From positions 35,115-99,114 of the forward strand of contig JAOTOM010002338.1 in NCBI GenBank assembly GCA_034440615.1: a DNA stretch of 64,000 nt, read 5' to 3'. Below, one piece after another: positions 10,210 to 22,200 of the stretch; within the stretch, counting starts at the first letter, position 1, and every line of letters starts with the position of its first letter. Below the pieces are notes generated by a model. That model was not told the DNA's origin and made no database searches. It saw nothing but the letters and a program-made list of their open reading frames with translations. Origin of the DNA: Ashinkailepas kermadecensis (taxonomy: Eukaryota > Arthropoda > Thecostraca > Neolepadidae). The position numbers and the translations under genes were made by a program.

Positions 10210-13200
10210 CTAGCAGCGTTCGAACACCTTGTACAGCTCGGGCAAGTCGGCCACCTGCAGGAACGTTCCGTCTTCGGAGGCGAACTTCGGCGGCAACAGC
10301 TGCTCTTTGATAGCCGGGAACAGTGCGTGTTCCAGCTGCCACCGGTCGGCCTCACTAGTGCCACCTGTCGGCGGCATCCAGCTATAGAACTTAGCGATCT
10401 CCCGTGAGATGTCGTGCAGGCAGTCTCGCTCCGCGTCCCAATTGACTTCGGTGGCGAGTCGGATCAGAAACAGAGGCAGGGCCACGACTGGCGGTTTGAA
10501 ATCGTCTGCAAATGAGCATGTGTCGTGACGGAGTTCACCACAGGTGTGAAAAAGCTAGTTTATGCAGAGCGGTACAGGGGACCGCGTAGCTCAGTCGGTA
10601 GAGAGTTGGACTCTTGATCGTAAGTTCGAATCCCGCAACCAGCGGGGTTACCGGGTCCACCCATGACTAACCGGCGCGAGAGGTTGGCGATGCTATATGA
10701 CCCAGCGCTGCAGTTCGTCGCAAAAGAACCCGACTATCACTACCGGAGAGCAGTACAGCACATATTCCACAAAAGTCACACTGCGCCACCATCTGCGACG
10801 CAAAGTAGGTAATTGGTTGGTTATTGGTTTTACGACACGTCGACCGTTGAGTCATGTAGCGTCGCCAATCTCTCACGCCGATTGGTCGCGGGCGAAGGGT
10901 AGCGACAGGTGAGACTCGACCCAACAACCTTTCGATTGTGAGACGAGCATCTTACCCCTAGATCACTCGTCCCCACAAAGTAGGTAATTCAAAGACTGCT
11001 TGTTAGTTAGTTACTTGGGTTTAAAGGGCGCATTGACTGCAATGGTCATATAGCGCCCAAAAGACTGCTTGCAAATACAGGCATGGGCAACCAGAATTAA
11101 GTTTAAAAGATTGAATTTGGAATCCTCTGTATTAAAAGGATTATGATCGAATCCCCTGACCCTCCAAATAAAAAAGGCGTATTTAAATCCATAACTTTGT
11201 GTCGTCATCTTCAGATATCTTCCACCTGAGCTTCAACACAAGTACCTTAGTCTTCTGATACCCCACCCACATACCAGAGGATGCATCGACGCTTGTCTTA
11301 GCTTTCGGTGCTTAAAAGGACTGCTACCTGAAATATGTCTGCGCCTGTAGAAGAAATAGAAAGAAGACAATGGACAATGCAAATAATGTAACATCGCGAA
11401 CTACTGTCACGCTGCATGCTATTTTGCACAACGTGAAAGTTGTAACAGGAAAAAGTACCAATGCTTGTTGTTTGTTTGTTTATTGGGTGGTCCACGACGC
11501 GCTTTTTGCACATTCACGGCTAATGGCGCCGCCCACTGTTTCGTCGATGGGCCGCGGGATTGGGAAATGTCCCGAGCGGTGCGAGTGTCGAACCCGGGAC
11601 CTTTGAAAAAGTACCAATGCCACCTTCCGTGTGGTAATGAGTTCGGTCGCCCTTCGTCCTCACCGGGTCTATTGTTTCTTAACCTAATTCAAATGAGCTG
11701 CGCGTGACTGCGACTTCGTGAGCTCCGAGAGAACATATTGCGGCTCTGAAAGGACTCTTGAGGTCTCTTAAAGCCGCTTAGGATCCTTTAAGGGTTTCTG
11801 ACTTCTGAAATGTTTATATAAAGCCTTTGAAGATCCCTTCGGATTCAAGAGCCTCGTTCAGGCCAGTGAGGATCTCTTTGAGGCACGCCAGGTTGTTGGC
11901 ATTGGATAGGGCCATTTTTAGATCCAGGGGCGCTTCTTTGAAGCCTCCAGGGGTCACTTTCAGTTTAAAATATGTTGCGGCCTGTGATGGCGCCTTATAA
12001 TTAAAAATAGTCCGCTTGGGGAGCGTGTGGACACTAAGTATTAAGACGGCACACTGAGTTCAAGAAAGGCCGATTGAAGACCTGTAGTCTTTCATACACA
12101 CTTCACTTTTATTTTCATGAAGTAATTCGAAGCTTAGGCATAATGCAGCTTCATTAGCCCACACATGTTTCACATACTCATTGCATTTTTTCCTTACCAA
12201 GAGCAAACTTTGAATACACCCGGCGGCAGTTGCAAAACGTTGCTCTGCTGCCGCCAGCTGATTCTAGCGCTGGCAGGCGAGTTGTGTTTGCTGGAGCCGT
12301 GCATCTATCCAGCTAAGTCAGCAGTCGTGTCGGTATGCCGTCGTATGCCCACCCAACTAGGTGAACGGTCGTGTCGGTATGCTGTCGTGTACTCACCCAG
12401 CTGGGTGGGCAGTCGCGTCTGCATGCCGTGTGTACCCACCCAGCTGGGTGGGCTGTCGCGTCTGTGTGCGGTCGTGTACCCACCCAGCTAGGTGGGCAGT
12501 CGTGTCGGTATGCCGTCGTGTACCCACCCAGCTGGGTGGGCTGTCGCGTCTGTGTGCCGTCGTGTACCCACCCAGCAGGATCGGAAGACTCAGCAGTCGG
12601 CCGTCCGGGTCCACTTGCAGCGAGAAGTAGTCGTCCAACATGGCGGCGCGCTGCACCAGCAGGTCGGAGATGTACCGTGCCAGCTCCGGCCGCGGCCCGT
12701 CCGCCTCCGTCCAGCCGGCCTCCGGCTGCTCCAGGCCCAGCAGCGCCAGCTCAGTCACAGTCGGTTTCTCCTGGGGACAGCGGCGCCAGCTGACACACAG
12801 CTGATCTCTCCAGGGGACAGTGGCGCCGGCTGACACACAGCTGATCTCTCCAGTGGATAGCGGCGCCAGCTGACACACAGCTGATCTCTCCAGGGGACAG
12901 TGGCGCCAGCTGACATACAGTCGATCTCTCCAGGGGACAGCGGATCCAGCTGACACAGTCGGCCTCTCCAGGCGATGGCAGGGCAAGCTGAAACACAACC
13001 AGCTGCATCTGGGGACATCGGATCCAGCTGAAACACAACCGACCACTCCTGGGGACAGCGGAACCAGCGGACATACTGCCGACCTTTTCAGGGTAACGCG
13101 GCACCAGCTGCCATACCGCCAACCTCTCCTGGGGACAGCAGGGACAGCCGACATACTGCCAACCTCTCCTGGGGACAGCAGGGCCAGCCGACATACTGCC

Positions 13201-16200
13201 GACCTCTCCCGGGGACAGCGGCACTAGCTGAAACACAACCGACCACTCCTGGGGACAGCAGGGCCAGCCGACATACTGCCGACCTCTCCTGGGGCCAGCA
13301 GGGCCAGCCGAGATGGAGGTGCTACTCCAGGGCTCGTGATTTTGGAGATCCAACCTAGCACATTTGCCACCCCTGGAGGCCGGATGCCATACATATGCAG
13401 CCCTATACCATAAACTAAGACTTTCTGAAGGTCGGCAAGGTCAGCGACAGACAGGCTTGGATGTATCCTTGGAAATGTAAGATTGTTCTGGTATTATTTT
13501 CTGGCTGTGGAGCCCACGGACCACACAATTTCACACTGTTTTGCATCCAATACTTTTCTTAATATTTCCGGAACATGGAGCAATTAATTTTGGCTTGCGA
13601 GGTGGGGATAATGCAAATTATCAGCAGTCGGAGATAGTGAATTTGCAGTTGCAATTGAGATATTAAAGAGATGGGATTCAGCATGCAGTCGTTGGTTGGT
13701 TATTGGTTTTACGACACGTCGACCGTTGAGTCATATAGCGTCGCGAATCTCTCACGCCGATTGGTCGCGGGCGAAGAGTAGCGACAGGTGAGATTCGAAC
13801 CCTCAATCTTTCGATTGCGAGACGAGCATCTTACCCCTAGACCACTCGTCCCCGAGCATGCAGTCGTCTTCCTCAGGTAACTTGGAACACATTAGCCATG
13901 CACTACGGTGTAAAATCATGGGAAATAACAGAAAGAAAACTAGACGTTGCTGCTTTCATGAAAGAGCAATATTTGGGATGAACGCATTCTCACGAAGAAA
14001 CATCTAACCACTGCACAGGCACTGGTAGTAAGTAATATTAAGAAATAATAATGTTCGGAAGAAGTCCAGGAGTAGCCTGCTATTTTACCACCCAGTCCAC
14101 GCACACCTGACCGCGACGGCGCCAAGTGTATCAGTCGGCTGCAGTGTTAGTACGACCGCGGTCAGTGACACGAGCCTAGGGCCGGGTTAAGTATTTTCGG
14201 TGCAGATTTAGCCCAGAACCGCAGTCGCTGAAACTGTCACACGCACGTGCGCACTTCCCGGCGCGCTCGTGCCCCACCGGCGCTGCTCACCTCCAGCTGC
14301 AGCAGGCCACAGTTGCCGAACTGGTAGAGGCAGATCTGGAAGAAGAGCTGTTCGGCCAGTCGGCGGTGGTTGACCAGGTAGAGCCGGGTCTCGTGCTGCA
14401 GCAGACTCAGCTCCGCCGACGCCACTCCGACGAACGTGTGCTCCGACAGTAGGCGGCGCAGCGGCGCGTGGCAGCGCGACTCCACCTCCTCCCGCAGCTC
14501 CAGCACCGACGTCAGCTCCACGTCACGGCTGGGGAGCCGGGCCAGGTCAGGTCAGTCGGGCACGGGTCACCCACTGTCAGGGTCAGCTACATGTCACCCA
14601 CTGTCGGGGTCAGTTACAGGCCACCCACTGTCGGGGTCAGTTACAGGCCACCCACTGTCGGGGTCAGTTACAGGCCACCCACTGTCGGGGTCAGTTACAG
14701 GCCACCCACTGTCGGGGTCAGTTACAGGCCACCCACTGTCGGGGTCAGTTACAGGCCACCCACTGTCGGGGTCAGTTACAGGCCACCCACTGTTGGGGTC
14801 AGTTACAGGCCACCCATGGTCGGGGTCAGTTACAGGCCACCCACTGTCGGGGTCAGTTACAGGCCACCCACTGTCGGGGTCAGTTACAGGCCACCCACTG
14901 TCGGGGTCAGTTACAGGCCACCCACTGTCGGGGTCAGTTACAGGCCACCCACTGTCGGGGTCAGTTACAGGCCACCCACTGTCGGGGTCAGTTACAGGCC
15001 ACCCACTGTCGGGGTCAGTTACAGGCCACCCACTGTCGGGGTCAGTTACAGGCCACCCACTGTACTCGCCTAAACCCAAATAACTAACTACAATCATCTG
15101 CCATGGACAGATACCGATGACCTACACCCACCTGCCATGGCCCGGTGCCGGTACACCACACCCACCTGCCAAAGCCCGGTGCCGGTACACCACATCCACC
15201 TGCCGTGGCCCGGTGCCGGTACACCACATCCACCTGCCGTAGACTGATGACGCCGGCACACCACACCCACCTGCCATAGACAGACGCCGGTACACCACAC
15301 CCACCTGCCGTGGCCCGGTACCGGTACACCACACCCACCTGCCGTGGCCCGGTGCCGGTACACCACATCCACCTGCCGTGGCCCGGTGCCGGTACACCAC
15401 ATCCACCTGCCGTAGACTGACGACGCCGGCACACCACACCCACCTGCCGTAGACAGACGCCGGTACACCACACCCACCTGCCGTGGCCCGGTACCGGTAC
15501 ACCACACCCACCTGCCGTGGCCCGGTGCCGGTACACCACACCCACCTGCCGTAGACTGACGACGCCGACGGGACGTCCTGCGCTAGCGGCCCGGTGACGT
15601 CATCAGCAGCCGGCGCCGCGGCGGGCGCACTCTTCAGGAACCGGTCCAGCTTCTGGTCTCGGTGGCTGGTGCGCACCGTCTGCTGTGGCCGGCTGACGTC
15701 ACCGGCCGGTGCGACGTCGGCAGTGGCGGCGGCGGCGCCCGGCAGCAGCGTCTGCGACAGCCGCCGCCAGAGGCGCTGTTACTGGCGATACTGCGCGGGG
15801 CGATTGTGCGAGCGAACACCACATTCACGGGCGTCAGCATCAGGGTGTGATGATGAGTCGGGGCTGTCCGGCGACTTTGGGAAGATTTCAATTGCGCACA
15901 ACGTTTTCATCGGCATCTTAAGCAGCTTCTGATCAATGCCAGACGATCAGCTGACGCCGACTCGCGGCCCCGAGCGTCCGTTGTTCTCATCCTCTCTTGA
16001 AATATTTCGCTTGTTTAACAGCGACGCCTTGTGTCCAAGATGTACCCAAGTGGCATTCGGAAGTGGTGCTACGCAATGTTCGCGTCTCTACTTGCCTGGG
16101 GCCGAGGTACGTCGACCCAAGAGTATTCCTCCAATGCGCAGGCTTCGTGTCGTCCCGAAACTGTTTGTTTGAGGTTTTCATTCAGACGCACCTCCACCGC

Positions 16201-19200
16201 GCGCCGTGACCTTGAACTCAGCCACCCGGCAAACAGCTGGTGTACCACCCAGCCTCGCGACTTTAAGCCCACCGGATTACCTGCCGCCCTGTCACGTGAC
16301 CGCTGCCGACTGACCACCAAGGCCGCAGCTGAGCGGCACTGTTGGCGCCATCTACACGCGGGAAAACCTTCTACAGTTTCGCGAGCGAACCACCAGTCTA
16401 CTTTGTGAATCCGTCCAAGTCCATCTGAAACAGCTGGGCATCCTGAACGGCTCAAAGCATACGTGGAGTCAGAGGTGGTCGCAAATCTCATCGTCCTATT
16501 CGAGTTCGCATATCATCGCACCCAGAGACGTTCTCTGCACCGCAGCAGCCAGACTACTCTGCTGGGCATCTAAGGTATGATCAAATTATACCTATCTCCC
16601 CTCACTCCCTCCACAGACCCGGCGCTTACCAGCTAAGTGTTTTTGCGCAATTCAGGCGGTGCGGAAACACAGGGGTCATGCAACCACCACTCTCACTCTT
16701 CAGATGACTAACTTTTAGAAACTCCACATTATAGTCGGTATACAGCAGCCAACGTCAGTTGTCTGGACGTGCTGTCACGTGCCACATTTTTGTAGGATAC
16801 TTTGAGGGTTCGGCTCAAATTGCGACACGTTCCACGGCTGCTGCCCTATCACTCGCACTTCAACTGTTTCCTAGATCATTTTGGACTTTGAAGCTGAATG
16901 TTTGCCGGCATTCGTAATTTTAAAGGCTTGAAACACCTGTAGTTTTGAGGAATTGACGTTGTCGCATCGAACACAAACATTGGGGGCTTGGGACGCTGGG
17001 GTTCTGAATTCTCTCAAAGGAGCCACTAGTGCTATTTCTGAGGTTTTGAAGCTATCAAGAATTGGGGCAGTCGGTAAAATTCTGGGTATCGACGATTTCA
17101 GGGTTCTGAGACTGTGATGGTTTTGAAATAGACTCCCTAGCGCCACCGCATTGTAGAGAAGCATGCGAGCATTGTTTGCACCCTGCCAGCTGTAATATGT
17201 CCTGCATGTCACAATGCCCGTGTGTACACTTTAGCTCATGAAGCGTATATTGACATCATCCCAATAAAGTACCAGGCACCAATAAGGCCACCAATGCATG
17301 CATCGTCCCACGCATTCATAATCTGGGAATAATTCCCATATTTTCTTCACCCGAAGCTCACCCATGGCAATTCCGGGGCAAGGAACGCCGCACTAGAGTG
17401 TGCAAGTGTCTCGTTGTCCTCAGCCTGCTGACTACTTAGCTGGCGCCAAGCCTAGACAAAAACAAAACATCTAGCTAGCTGATTCCGACAGTCGAAATCA
17501 GACATCCACAGACATCTGACCCTGACAGTCGAGGTCAGACATCCAGCTGACCTTGCTAGTCGAGGTCAGACATCCAGCTGACCCTGACAGCCGAGGTCAG
17601 ACACCAGCTGACCTTGCCAGTCGAGGTCAGACATCCAGCTGACCCTGACAGCCGAGGTCAGACACCAGCTGACCCCGACAGTCGAGGTCAAACACGCGGT
17701 GTTGCTGCCGCTCGTAAGTGACGAGGCATGGCCCAGAGACCCCCCACCCAGCCTCGACGGACCACCGCTACTGCCCACCTGTCTGTAGAAGGTACGGTCG
17801 GCCGACCCCCCTCCCTCAAGCCTCGACGGACCACCGCTACTGCCCACCTGTCTGTAGAGGGTACGGTCGGTCGGCCGACCCCCCCCTCCCTCCAGCCTCG
17901 ACGGACCACCGCTACTGCCCACCTGTCTGTAGAAGGTACGGGCGGCCGACCATCCCCCCCCCAGCCTCGACGGATCACCGCTACTGTCCACATGTCTGCA
18001 GAAGGTATGGGCGGCCGACCATCCACCAGCCTCAACAGATCACCACCACCGCCCACCTGTGTGTAGAAGGTACGGGCGGCCGACCCTCCAGCCTCGACGG
18101 ATCACCGCTACTGTCCACCTGTCTGCAGAAGGTATGGGCGGCCGACCATCCACCAGCCTCAACAGATCACCACCACCGCCCACCTGTGTGTAGAAGGTAC
18201 GGGCGGACGACCCCCAGCCTCGACGGATCACCGCTACTGCCTACCTGTCTGCTGAAGGTACGGGCGGCCGACCATTCCCCAGCCTGGACGGACCACCGCT
18301 ACCGCCTACCTGTGTGTAGAAGGTGCGGGCGGCCTACCCCCCCTCCTAGCCTCGACAGGTGACTGCCACCGCCCACCTGTGTATAGAAGGTGCGGGCGGC
18401 TTACCCCCCCCGCCCCTCCTCAGCCTCGACGGGTCACTGCCACCGCCCACCTGTGTGTAGAAGGTGCGGGCGGCAGAGGTACCCACGAGTAGGCCGTCCA
18501 CGCGCTTCTGTATCAGTTCGATGATGCGGTCCTCGTGCAGGAAGTGTACCTGAGGTCACCGCCAAACATTTGATCAAACCAGCAGTGGAATTGGGGCTGT
18601 ACACCAAGCGTCAGAAAGATAGCATTTTACTTCCAAAAATGAACACGGTGAACTAACATCCGGCGTGATATTTACTGAGTCGTGCTGCTGTGACAGCCAA
18701 ACAAATTACACGGACGGTGCACAGCTTGTTACTTTAGAACGTTAATGTACGACCTTAAAACGAAATACATGACATGTATGAGGTGCATACGTAAGTCGTT
18801 TTTTAGATTAGGAATCTCCAAGCCAGGATTATGTAGGATATATCAACTTTCTTGGTGGCATACTGTACCGGTTTCTTTGCCATGTTTGCGGTAATTTCTT
18901 GGTTCTAGTACACGTTTGGACATATCTATATATCACATGTTTGTCTACCAAATAAAACTTCAGTCTGAGTATACCGAAAGGTTTCATTTTTTCTTCGAAA
19001 GGCAATTTCTTGGTTCTAGTACACGTTTGGACATATCTATATATCACATGTTTGTCTACCAAATAAAACTTCAGTCTGAGTATACCGAAAGTGCTACCAA
19101 ATAGAAGTTTCCGTGCAGCCAGTTTTTTCTTCGATCAAATTCGCGACAACGTCGCTCTTGTCTTGTCCATTATGGCTGTTTTAATGGGTCAATGGGCATC

Positions 19201-22200
19201 ATTTCTCAGGAAAATTTTATCATGGTTGTGATGGAAAAAAATGATAAGAATAGCGAGCTAATTTTCACACACGTATTTCATATACTTGAGTAGATATTGG
19301 AAAAAGTCCTTATCTATATTTGAGTGCTCAACATTTAGCCTATGGTGAGACACTGTCCAAATTATCAGTAGAGTAATTACCGTAGTTCAAAGTGGGTTCT
19401 ATTTTTACAGTACGGCTACTTTCCTGGCTGTCAGTGGATTACTGCTCTGGTTCTCAGTGAGCACCTGCCATTACCCTCGGACCCCAGTTCTCAGTTGGGC
19501 CACTCAGTTAGGTTATCAATGCGGTCACCACTCTAGCTTTCGATGGGCCCCTACTCACTACTCACGTTCTCAGTGATTCCTGCCCGGGTTGTTAGTACGG
19601 TCACCACTCTGTCGATGGGTCACTGCCCTGATCTTCAGTCATTTCTGTCCGAGTTATCAGTACGGTCGCCACCAAGATTCTCGATGGGTCACTACCCTGA
19701 TTCTCAGTCATTTCTGTCCGAGTTATCTGAACGGCCACCACTCAAATTATCGATGGGTCACTGCCCTGGTTCTCGGTGAGCCCCGTCTTTGCCCTCAGGC
19801 CGTAACCGGGACCGTTGACACTACTAGCCTGGCTCTTGGTGGGGTGCACGTTGACGTCGACCGTCTCGGGCGCCAGCTGCAGGCTCAGGTAAACGAACGG
19901 TTGCGCGTGCCGCGGCAGCAGCGCCGTATACACCTGCTCGATGGCCTTGCGCAGCGCTGTCGGGCGGTAGATGCGTGTCAGCCGTACCCACACCACCGCC
20001 GCCAACTGTGGCCACACCACCCACAGCCGCGCCCATAACATCACCGCCATCAGCCGGCCGACCAGCTCAAGGCGTCCACAACGATAGCAGACGGAAACCG
20101 CTGCACTGCACAAAAAAGGCGCATACAGGATTTATGGCAAGCCATGAAGGGTCATGCCTTGTGGTATCAGTGTTAAAATAATGAATTATCGTGTGGTGTG
20201 AGATGTCGAAACGAGTACAGCAGGATGTCGAAATCGCCATGGGAATGATATTACAAAACTTGTTAAGTTCTGCAAAGTTTTGAGATGCATACATATCACT
20301 GTACCTGCATTGCATGATTTGAGGGGTACCTAATTGGGTGAAACTGATATCAACATTAACTATACAAACACACATGCTATAAACTGATATTGCATAACAG
20401 TACATCATATGTACCACTTCACCTGGAATTGTGATACAGGATATTCGCTATCACTATCCTGGATCGGTTATCGTGAGCATAAGCATTATACTTGTAAACA
20501 GGATACAGTACAGATACAGGAAACAAGGAATGAAGAATTCGCAAACATGCACGAAGAAGCCTGATGTTGATACACCTTTTAGAAAAAATGTAGATTCAGT
20601 GTTTGCTAAGTAGTATATTCCACTAAATTTCGCAAATATTTTATCACTGTGTGGTAACAAGGCTTGTTGGCTAGCTATTTAGCTCAAGGCGCTTCAACTG
20701 CTGATTTATTATATGGTGCCCTAATATGACAAGACAAATATTAGGTCATTAAGTGAGAACCTCACCATTTGTGAAAACCTGGCCGATAAAAAAATAACTA
20801 CGACTGACATATTCACGAGAATACTAATAGCTTATTCCAGCAAATTATTAATTATACCGACCTTTCTACTCCATCTACACGGACAACAAAGAATGCAGAA
20901 AATCCGAAAGTTGTCATGTCTTCATCAGCCTGTCATGAGCGCCCCATTCATATCCAGGGCATCCAAATCAAGACGGACTATTACAAATGCACATGATTTG
21001 AACACGGTTGCTGTGACTAAAGTAGACGGAGCAAAGAGAAGAGAAGAGAAGAAAGACGTGACGACGAGCTGTCAAGCCCGCGTAGCACATACTTCAGACA
21101 ATCTTACGAGCCCGGAGACGACGATATTTCCCAGTCTTTCATTTGGGGTCGATCTCCTGTGGAGACGTGCTTTACTGACGATGCAAAGCAGACCCATACA
21201 CGCAACGGCATGGTCATGACAAAACAGACCCATACACGCAACGGCATGGTCATGACAAAACAAACCCATACAAGCAACGTCATGGCCATGACAAAGCAGA
21301 CCCATACATGCAACGTCATGGCCATGACAAAGCAGACCCATTCACGCAACGTCATGGCCATGACAAGATACAGATTAAATATGCATCCACTAAGCATAGC
21401 TATAAAATCCAACACCGGATGGACTAAGCAATAATTATGCGTGGATAAGCGTGGATAAACGAGCATCACACCCACCGGTGGACTCCACCAGACGGTGGTT
21501 GATGAAGAGCAGCATGGTGAGCTTCTTGGCTTGGTGGTTGACGTTGGACACGTAGCCGTCCACGTTCAACTTCAAGGCTGAATCCTCGAACGTCAGCTCC
21601 AGCAGCTCCCTGACAAGAGTGAGACCACAGCGCCAAATGTCAGCTCTGCGGCGGCGGCAAAGAGGGTGCCATCACAAACCAGCCGGATGTACGGCAACTC
21701 GACGCAATCAGCAGCGCAACTGGCAGGGTCCGACCGTTACAGGACCCATTCACCCGATCGGAACGCTTTGTCCCCCCCCCATTCAATTCTAAATAATTAC
21801 GTCAAAAGTTGGTAATAACAGCGACTAAATTGCAATTCAGTTTAGATACATATAGTTCAAATAAGGTGAAGCATGAAGTTAATATTTGTTTCCAAATAAA
21901 TAAAATATTTACAATCAGTAGTAGGCAACAATACTACAGTATGCTATGCAGTGTCTGATGGCGTTAAATCAGCAAGAAAAGCCCGCTCATTACGAGCAAC
22001 ATCGAAGTGTGGACCACAACCATACACATCGGCCTGGGGTGAGCGTGACAACCATTCAGCTGCCACGGGTGCGGCGAGGCGGGCTGCAGGCGTCCGCCGA
22101 TCACCCACTTGGCCACACCGCCTCCGAACACGGTGCGGATGTTGTCCAGCACGGCTGATGACCGTGTGGTGACCACCGACCAGTGTGTCCCAGTGTGGTG

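Noticed and set aside
10578..10660. Functional tRNA gene (Lys-like) on the plus strand
   Set aside because: A and B boxes are good, but the acceptor and anticodon stems do not pair properly and the sequence continues into a SINE body with a TSD.
11603..11700. Extra MLH1 exon in intron 11
   Set aside because: Exons 11 and 12 join in phase and reproduce the family sequence without any gap.
14436..15097. Long repetitive open frames ([13 protein letters not shown] and reverse)
   Set aside because: Every frame of a 27-bp repeat without stops stays open; the array lies inside an MLH1 intron.
14555..15545. CRISPR array
   Set aside because: Repeats are direct without unique spacers, in a eukaryotic intron.
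18916..19104. Small ORF with repeated [20 protein letters not shown]
   Set aside because: Produced by the 111-bp intronic tandem duplication; no start context or homology.
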